Assembly (NCBI RefSeq): GCF_018614915.1
Contig: NZ_JAGGNU010000071.1
Coordinates: 1-37,756, forward strand
DNA length: 37,756 bases
Direction: 5' to 3'
Origin: Variovorax paradoxus
Lineage (GTDB): Bacteria > Pseudomonadota > Gammaproteobacteria > Burkholderiales > Burkholderiaceae_C
Position numbers and translations under genes: made by a program. The notes beneath the pieces are model-generated. The model saw nothing but the letters and a program-made list of their open reading frames with translations. It was not told the DNA's origin and searched no databases. Within the stretch, counting starts at the first letter, position 1. Each line of letters starts with the position of its first letter. Below are positions 32,997-37,756 of this stretch, in pieces.

Positions 32997-33041
32997 TGAA
33001 TTGTCTTTCATTAATGCAGAGGGTGAAGTAAGCTTCGATGC

Positions 33042-34172
33042 ATGAGTCGAGGACGACAAGCGCAGGCGATCAAACTGTCTCGAGAAGCTCGCAAGGCGCT
33101 TGAACTGTTGACGCGCCGAGGCAGCGCCGAGCACCGACACGTTGTTCGAGCGCAGATTGCCCTGATGGCCCATGCGGGCGAGACGACCACGGCGATCTCA
33201 CAGGCGACGGGCGTCTCCGTGCAGACCGTGTCGCACTGGCGCACCCGCTTGGCCCGTCAAGGTGTTCAGGGCTTGCAAGAAGTGGCGCGCTCGGGCCGAC
33301 CCCGGCGTATCGGTGCGGCGCAGCGCCTGGAATTGCTGTCCTTGGCGTGCGAGCCCGCCGAAGCGCAGGGGCGCGCCACGCCGACGCTGGACGAATTGGT
33401 GGGTCGCGCCATTGAGCGGGGCGTGGTCTCTCAACTCAGCCGCAGCCACCTGCAACGCATCCTGCAGGCCGGTGACTTGCGACCTCACCGTGTTCGGCAG
33501 TGGCTGCACAGCCCCGACCCGCAGTTCCGCCAGAAGGTCAACGCGATCTGCGCGCTGTACGCCCAAGCGCCCAAAGGCTCGGTCGTGCTGTCGGTCGATG
33601 AGAAGACGGGAATCCAGGCCCTGCAGCGCAAGCACGCAGACCGCGCGCCGCAGCCAGGGCGTGCGCGCAGGCGCGAGTTCGAGTACGCGCGCCACGGTAC
33701 CCAGGCCCTCATCGCCGCCCTGGACGTGCATTCCGGGCGCGTGATGGGCAGTTGCATGGACCGGCGCACCCAAGCCGACCTCGTGGCCTTCATGGAGCAG
33801 GTCGCTCTCGCCCACCCCAAGGGCCGAGTTCACATCGTGTGGGACAACCTCAACACCCATCGCGCCCAGGCCGTGTGGGACGATTTCAACGCCCGACACG
33901 GCAACCGGTTTGTCTTTCACTTCACGCCGCTGCATGCGAGCTGGGTCAACCAGATCGAGTTGCTGTTCGGCATCTACACGCGGCGCGTCCTGCGCCACGC
34001 CAGTCATTCGTCCATCGCGCAATTGCGCGAGCGCACCGAAGCCTTCATGGCTCAACGCAACCAGGCGCCCAAGCCGTTCAAATGGACCTTCGCCGGCTTT
34101 GAGCTACAAACCGGCGAACCCCTGAGGTTCAAACACGATGCCAACGTTCGACGCACAAAGAAAGGCCGCTGA
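33042..34172 (+). CDS. IS630-family DDE transposase
   Basis: A 376-residue transposase. The N-terminal half has two helix-turn-helix regions (AHAGETTTAISQATGVSVQTVSHWRTRL, then RRIGAAQRLELL). The catalytic core shows the DDE triad: Asp in VVLSVDEKTGIQA, Asp in VHIVWDNLNTHRA and Glu in SWVNQIELLFGIY. IS630 proteins cut and paste at TA sites in the way of mariner elements. The ORF is intact, consistent with the perfect ends. The ATG at 33042 is preferred; an ATG at 33038 is out of frame. Confidence 0.95.
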   Translation: MSRGRQAQAIKLSREARKALELLTRRGSAEHRHVVRAQIALMAHAGETTTAISQATGVSVQTVSHWRTRLARQGVQGLQEVARSGRPRRIGAAQRLELLSLACEPAEAQGRATPTLDELVGRAIERGVVSQLSRSHLQRILQAGDLRPHRVRQWLHSPDPQFRQKVNAICALYAQAPKGSVVLSVDEKTGIQALQRKHADRAPQPGRARRREFEYARHGTQALIAALDVHSGRVMGSCMDRRTQADLVAFMEQVALAHPKGRVHIVWDNLNTHRAQAVWDDFNARHGNRFVFHFTPLHASWVNQIELLFGIYTRRVLRHASHSSIAQLRERTEAFMAQRNQAPKPFKWTFAGFELQTGEPLRFKHDANVRRTKKGR

Positions 34173-34434
34173 GCTCCAGCGCCAACTCGCCACGCTCACC
34201 GGCCACGCACTGGCCCAGGTCAAGCCCTACGGCAAGCATCTGCTGATCCAGATGCACCGTGAGGACCACGTCGACACCATCGCACGCCTCACCGAGCTGG
34301 GGCGAAACTCCTACTCATCGGCATTCCGCAGCCACACTGGCCGCTGGGAGCCCTTGCCCGCCACAGGCGATCTCGCCACGGTCGCCGACTTGGTCGTCTC
34401 CCTGCTCAACCCCTACTTCGATCCTAATAATTAA
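34138..34434 (+). CDS. Passenger ORF of the IS630-family element, unknown function
   Basis: A 98-residue protein that starts inside the last codons of the transposase (35-bp overlap, different frame) and ends 11 bp before the right inverted repeat. It lacks recognisable motifs but reads as a folded basic protein (AQVKPYGKHLLIQMHREDHVDTIARLTEL, then a Leu-rich end). Complete containment within the element and the overlap suggest it is translated with the transposase, perhaps regulating it. No family identified. Confidence 0.6.
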   Translation: MPTFDAQRKAAELQRQLATLTGHALAQVKPYGKHLLIQMHREDHVDTIARLTELGRNSYSSAFRSHTGRWEPLPATGDLATVADLVVSLLNPYFDPNN

Positions 34435-34444
34435 AACCATTTAC

Positions 34445-34459
34445 GGGATGTTGTACTAG
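34445..34459 (-). repeat. Right terminal inverted repeat of the IS630-family element
   Basis: GGGATGTTGTACTAG, the exact inverse of the left end. Confidence 0.92.
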
Positions 34460-34743
34460 GCTGGGTTTGCCGGCGTTCCCGAGCGGCGCGATCGCATCAA
34501 TGGAACCTCATCAAAGCTAAGGCGGATTTCTAGCGGAATATTTCCGGGAGTAGACCGTCTCGGGACTGCCCAATGCCTCGCCCAATTCAGCACCTTGGGG
34601 TCTGTCTGATGTCCTGTGAATACTGAAATGCCCAGCAAGAAGACCGAATAGGCTTCTGCGGAGACCTTCGGCAGGCTGCGGTCTTCGACAAGCCGACGCT
34701 TGATCAGCAATCTCGACCAGAAGGTGCGCTTTCTGTCGAGCAA
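34456..34743 (-). CDS. Possible ORF cut by the IS630-family right end, unknown
   Basis: An open frame of 95 codons from a TTG at 34743 (the frame is open without a start to about 34822). Its stop codon TAG is formed by the inverted repeat of the IS630-type element, so the original C-terminus would have been removed by the insertion. Early codons are GC-rich at the third position as in real genes here, later ones less so. No domain is recognised (sample: WSRLLIKRRLVEDRSLPKVS). It could be a truncated gene or a chance frame. The rest of 34744-35139 shows only a 50-codon plus-strand frame (34884-35036) with no support, and is otherwise unassigned. Confidence 0.25.
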   Translation of the reverse strand: MLDRKRTFWSRLLIKRRLVEDRSLPKVSAEAYSVFLLGISVFTGHQTDPKVLNWARHWAVPRRSTPGNIPLEIRLSFDEVPLMRSRRSGTPANPA

Positions 34744-35139
34744 CTTGCGCCCTAGAGAAATGGCGGCAACGGCAGCGCGAAAAAGTGGACTTTGGCGACG
34801 CCCAACCTTGCGCGCTTTTAGTTCTGCCCGCTAAGATGGCTCGGCCAATCTCTCCTTAAGACGTTCTCATCTTCCCGATCGCCATGTTGAGCCTCTCAAC
34901 CGCAACCACCAAACGCATCGATATCGACGCGAGCTTGGCTGTGCTCCTTGAGATTTGCTCGGGTATGTGGACCCGCAATTCGAATCAAGAGATAGCGGCG
35001 GCATCGCCACTTCTCACGCTCGTTTCTCAGTCTTAGGGAGTTGACCAAATCGGCTCCGCCAAGGAGCCCAGAATGGTCAGCCGGAAGCGGTTTCTCTCCC
35101 AAGTCAGCATTGCGGCTGAGGCGGGTTGCGCCCAAGTTG

Positions 35140-35705
35140 ATGTTCTTCGGCGACCCGCACCGCGACTCGCATTGCAGTCGATCAGAAATCTCACCGAGAT
35201 CTGGTTCATCCATGGTAACCACGACACCGATTCGGACGCGGACTACGACAATTTGTGGGGGTCGGAGCTCGCCGATGGCAACCTGCACGGGCGGGTCGTC
35301 GAGATCGCCGGCTACCGGTTTGCCGGTCTGGGCGGCATCTTCAGGGCAAGATCTGGAATCCTACCGAGCCCAGGGAGAAGGTGCTGTTCCCCTCGGCAGA
35401 GCACCTTCAGCGCTACATTGATCGCCGCAGGGTTCCGCAGGAGAAGTGGCGCGGGGAAATCTCGCGCCGCGCTGGTCTCACATGAGGCTCCTGTAGCGGC
35501 TCCTGGAGCGCGCCACTTTGGCTTCGCGGCTATTGACGAGCTGGCGATCACCTTGGGCGTTCGGCTTGTGGTGTATGGCCATCATCACCGCGCCATCGAA
35601 TATGTCCGCGAGAAGTTGATGGTGGCTACCGCGCCGTTTCGCGCCTTCGGCGTGGACATGGGCTCGCATCTGGTCTGGCCGCTTGATGGAAGGGGCCCCA
35701 AGTGA
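35140..35705 (+). pseudogene. Calcineurin-like metallophosphoesterase, decayed (copy 1)
   Basis: Motifs of a metallophosphoesterase are spread over three frames. MFFGDPHRDSH (motif I) is at 35140; the next frame, from about 35175, has LTEIWFIHGNHDTDSDADYDN (motif III GNHD) up to GLGGIF at 35343; then a -1 frame reads GKIWNPTEPREKVLFPSAEH to about 35475; the earlier frame resumes with ALVSHEAP (motif IV) and YGHHHRA (motif V) to the stop. Motif II (GDxx) is missing where the first frames join, implying a deletion there. The two later frame changes compensate each other. The stop overlaps the GTG of the HAD gene, showing an ancestral coupled operon. Confidence 0.8.
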
Positions 35706-36154
35706 TTTTGTTTCTCGACTTCGACGGCGTGCTGCACCCGGAAGGAGAGGGACACCTTCCCAATGATGGCGCGGACTTTTGCTTTCTGCCGCGCCTGGAG
35801 GCGCTGCTGCGCGAGTTCCCGAACGTGAGGATTGTCATCAGCTCGAGCTGGCGCGAGCGGCTTGTCTTCAAGTCCCTGCTGAGGCCATTCTCGGACGACA
35901 TCCGCACCCGAATCATCGGAGCCACTCCGCCGCGCGGACTCGGCATTCCGCATCCGTTCGCCCATCGCGAAGGGGAGATCCTCGCTTGGCTGCAGATCAA
36001 CGACGCGGTCAAGGAGCCATGGGTGGCGCTCGACGATGCCGAGTGGCAGTTCGACTGGCACAAGGACCACCTGGTCGTCTGCGGATCCTTCGTCGGCTTT
36101 GACGGTGAAGCCGAGGCGGCCTTACGCGCTCACTTTGAAAGATCTGTCCCATGA
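35702..36154 (+). CDS. HAD-family phosphatase of the RNA-repair-associated (HAD_SAK_2-like) type
   Basis: A 150-residue single-domain HAD protein with ILFLDFDGVLHPEGEG (nucleophile Asp pair), RIVISSSWRERL (motif II), REGEILAWL and WVALDDAEWQFD (acidic motif). This short form, with ISSSWR and late LDD, is the pattern of the HAD domain found in 'Swiss army knife' RNA-repair proteins (PF18143-like); the substrate is unknown. The GTG start overlaps the stop of the upstream phosphoesterase (GTGA) and its stop overlaps the next phosphoesterase by 4 bp, so all belong to one coupled operon. It is the only clearly intact enzyme in the cluster. Confidence 0.85.
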   Translation: MILFLDFDGVLHPEGEGHLPNDGADFCFLPRLEALLREFPNVRIVISSSWRERLVFKSLLRPFSDDIRTRIIGATPPRGLGIPHPFAHREGEILAWLQINDAVKEPWVALDDAEWQFDWHKDHLVVCGSFVGFDGEAEAALRAHFERSVP

Positions 36155-36511
36155 AGACCCTGATCCTGTCCGACCCGCACCTCGAGTTTTGGCACACCTT
36201 CGTGCGGCGCACCGAGGGACACGGAATCGCGATCATCGCAGGTGATATCTCGGCGCGTGCGGTCTATTGGGCCAAGCGCCCATCGACGTCCCCTGGCGCC
36301 AAAGGGGTGACCTACGTGCCCGGCGATCATGTGTTTTACGGAGGCGTCATCCAGCCCGTCACGGCACGGATAAAGCACGCTGCCGAGGGCACACCAGCTT
36401 CGACTACCGCGTCGGCAACTGTGGGTGGTGTCGAACCCGCGAGGCTGCCTGTGTTCGAGCCGGCCACCGGAGAACGAGCAGTTCGATCCAGCGCTCGTAG
36501 CAGAGGTGTGA
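36151..36511 (+). pseudogene. Calcineurin-like metallophosphoesterase with internal deletion (copy 2)
   Basis: The N-terminus is MKTLILSDPHLEFWH (motif I), IIAGDIS (motif II) and a damaged motif III, YVPGDHVFYGG, where GNHE has become GDHV. After RIKHAAEG the sequence jumps to GHTSFDYRVG, the C-terminal motif V region of such enzymes, in another frame; a further frame change gives VVSNPRGC and EQFDPALVAEV up to a stop at 36509-36511. About 120 residues of the usual core, including motif IV, are missing. The gene starts in a 4-bp overlap with the HAD gene. Clearly non-functional. Confidence 0.82.
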
Positions 36512-36559
36512 TGTGCACGCCTCTGATTTTCAAGGATGGATGTATGAGGAGTAGCAGCT

Positions 36560-36946
36560 ATGGCGATTGAAGAGAAATTTCCCCCGCCACGTCCGTGGAC
36601 ATCGGACGAAAAGATCCTGAAGCTTGGATACATGCCCGAAAACTACAGGACCACTCCTGGGTTGCGCCTGAAGGCGCTTCTAGAGGCTGGCGAGCTGCTG
36701 CTGCAGGTCGGGCAGCGGTCGTATGCGCACTATGAGCTTTTCCATGGGCCGCTGCCTGTTGACCTTCAGATGCGCGCGCGCGAGATCCTGACGCACTTCC
36801 CGCCGTTCGGGGAGATCCTGGACGCCGTGAAGGGCGAGTATCCGATCGGCAAATGGCTTGCCATCGATCCATCGGTAGGGAACATGGGGCAGTGGCTAAA
36901 TCCGGGCGTTCAATACCGGGAACGTGAGCCTGGGGATGACTTTTGA
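36560..36946 (+). CDS. Conserved-looking small protein in the phosphoesterase cluster, unknown
   Basis: A 128-residue soluble protein with no recognised domain. The centre (LRLKALLEAGELLLQVGQRSYAHYELFHGPLPVDLQMRAREILTHFPP) is helical and remotely recalls the BPSL0761-type small proteins, which have a similar R-A-L-x-A-G pattern and a closing H-[FY]-P; I cannot confirm this. A perfect GAGGAG lies 8 bases before the ATG. Its stop overlaps the TTG start of the next phosphoesterase. It seems intact even though its neighbours are broken. Confidence 0.65.
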   Translation: MAIEEKFPPPRPWTSDEKILKLGYMPENYRTTPGLRLKALLEAGELLLQVGQRSYAHYELFHGPLPVDLQMRAREILTHFPPFGEILDAVKGEYPIGKWLAIDPSVGNMGQWLNPGVQYREREPGDDF

Positions 36947-37254
36947 CGTTGCTGATCCTGTCCGACCTGCATCTCGAGTTCGAGCCCTTTGAGCCCCCGC
37001 AGGGACTCGACTTCGATGTCGTTGTCCTCGCGGGAGACATCCATTCGCCTGGCCGGCGCGCCGTCCAGTGGGCCGAGGCGCGTTTCGCCGACAAGCCGGT
37101 GATCTACGTACCGGGTAATCACGAGTACTATGACAGCCGAATGGCCCAGGCCCTGGCCGAAGCACGCGGCGCGGCCGAAGGTCGCCAGGTGCATTTGCTC
37201 GACGGCGGCGAGCTGGTGATCGATTGGACGGCGACACTCATCTTGTCCGGCTGA
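36943..37254 (+). pseudogene. Calcineurin-like metallophosphoesterase truncated by IS21-type insertion (copy 3)
   Basis: The N-terminal third of a metallophosphoesterase is well kept: LLILSDLHLEFEPFEPPQG (motif I DLH), DVVVLAGDIHSPGRRAVQWAE (motif II GDIH), VIYVPGNHEYYDSRM (motif III GNHE) and GRQVHLLDGGELVIDW. After this only ten residues follow to a stop supplied by inserted DNA starting at about 37244 (TGTCCGGCTG). Motifs IV and V are lost. TTG start at 36943 overlaps the preceding stop. N-terminal identity pattern with copy 2 suggests an old tandem duplication. Confidence 0.85.
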
Positions 37255-37756
37255 ACGACATCCATGATGGCCGGTGGTGAGGAGTCGGAGGCGGCGTAGC
37301 CGCCGTAGACGACGAGCCACCGGCGGTGCCGGATGGGCGGGGTTCACGATGGCGGGTTCAGGTCTCAAGAAGAGGTCGGCCCCGTGTCAGGTCCCCGAAT
37401 CACCGATCAGCAGGTACGCCTCTATATGAACACCCGCAAGAAGAAGTCCCAGGAGTTGGCTGCAGCCAAGGCCGGCATCAGCGAGCGTAGCGCGCGACGC
37501 ATCGAGAGCGCGGCGACGCTGCCTTCTCAGAACCCTCGGCGCTACTGGCGCTCGCGAGCCGATCCGTTTGTTCAGGTCTGGGACACCGAGGTGGTGCCGC
37601 TGCTCAAGGCCGCACCCAAGCTGATGGCCGTCACGCTATTGCGCAAGCTCCAGGAGGATCACCCCGATCGCTTCTCCGACGGCATGCTGCGCACGCTGCA
37701 GCGGCATATCCGCCAGTGGCGCGCAGTGCAAGGTCCACCCAAGGAAGTGTTCTTCC
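37244..37756 (+). mobile_element. IS21-family insertion sequence, left part
   Basis: The coding match to phosphoesterase stops and a new sequence begins with TGTCCGGCTG, the TGT start usual for IS21-family ends. A 140-bp leader with strong inverted repeats (GGCGGC-GTA-GCCGCC at about 37290-37304) precedes istA, which continues past the window. The exact left base is an estimate and istB is not in view. Confidence 0.75.
37384..37756 (+). CDS. istA: IS21-family transposase IstA, N-terminal part
   Basis: From a GTG at 37384 the frame is open to the window edge (124 codons). The protein starts SGPRITDQQVRLYMNTRKKK, then AAKAGISERSARRIESA (helix-turn-helix), SQNPRRYWRSRADPF and VWDTEVVPLLKAAPKLMAVTLLRKLQEDHPDRFSDGMLRTLQRHIRQW, the standard DNA-binding N-terminus of IstA. 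The DDE domain would follow outside the window. IstA with the IstB ATPase performs transposition. Confidence 0.92.
   Translation, partial: MSGPRITDQQVRLYMNTRKKKSQELAAAKAGISERSARRIESAATLPSQNPRRYWRSRADPFVQVWDTEVVPLLKAAPKLMAVTLLRKLQEDHPDRFSDGMLRTLQRHIRQWRAVQGPPKEVFF

Larger units (their letters stand above)
32983..34458 (+). mobile_element. IS630-family insertion sequence with passenger ORF
   Basis: Perfect 15-bp terminal matches: CTAGTACAACATCCC at 32982-32996 and its reverse complement at 34445-34459. Counting the TA duplication characteristic of IS630/mariner, the element proper is 32985-34456 (1472 bp). It carries a 376-residue transposase and a 98-residue downstream ORF. The perfect inverted repeats and intact transposase indicate a recent, possibly active copy. 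It lies 5 bp past moaC and bounds the accessory right end. Confidence 0.92.

Noticed and set aside
34884..35036. 50-codon plus-strand ORF in the gap after the IS630-type element
   Set aside because: No Shine-Dalgarno, no motif and mixed codon use; cannot be supported.
1..37756. CRISPR arrays, tRNA or rRNA genes
   Set aside because: No spaced direct repeats and no tRNA-like or rRNA-like sequence were seen on either strand.

Overview
The window is very GC-rich, with densely packed genes and long shadow frames. Its gene content (PhoX, an HAD-UbiA fusion, MltA, YhdP-Nit, GlnE, RlpA, an ECF41 sigma factor, a YjgN/M48 pair, PurB, YaeQ, TerC under a yybP-ykoY riboswitch, BepA, MoaC) points to a betaproteobacterium of the Comamonadaceae, most like Variovorax. 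That assignment comes from recognising families and intergenic repeats, not from a search. No rRNA, tRNA or CRISPR array was seen.

Layout. (1) 1-6162, minus strand: mltA, a small EamA/SMR-type transporter, an HAD-UbiA fusion, a polytopic membrane protein and a PhoX phosphatase that runs off the left edge. The middle three genes look like a polyprenyl-phosphate-sugar synthesis/flip/transfer module. (2) 6161-7014, plus: a tiny membrane protein whose ATG overlaps that of mltA in one CATG, then an OmpA-family lipoprotein. (3) 7011-14833, minus: yhdP, a nitrilase-family amidase, a PAS histidine kinase and a FixJ-type regulator. (4) 14859-18681, plus: glnE and rlpA. (5) 18686-20546, minus: an ECF41 sigma factor with a match to its own promoter class, and a ferritin-like protein. 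(6) 20677-22152: convergent glutathione peroxidase and glutathione S-transferase separated by a bidirectional terminator. (7) 22199-about 23655: an IS200/IS605-type element carrying only a frameshifted tnpB. (8) 23782-28047, plus: yjgN, an M48 peptidase, purB and yaeQ, followed by two small minus-strand genes. (9) 29011-30852, plus: a manganese-type riboswitch, terC, a small tail-anchored protein and a YvlD/holin-like protein. (10) 30853-32976: bepA-like peptidase and moaC, divergent.

The right end (32982-37756) is accessory DNA. An IS630-family element with a passenger ORF lies 5 bp past moaC. After an unassigned stretch comes a tandem, translationally coupled cluster of three calcineurin-like phosphoesterases, an HAD phosphatase of the RNA-repair-associated type and one unknown small protein. 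All three phosphoesterases are broken: the first by lost motif II and two frame changes, the second by an internal deletion, the third by an IS21-family insertion whose istA runs off the window. This decayed phosphoesterase/HAD cluster is the best candidate here for an undescribed system.
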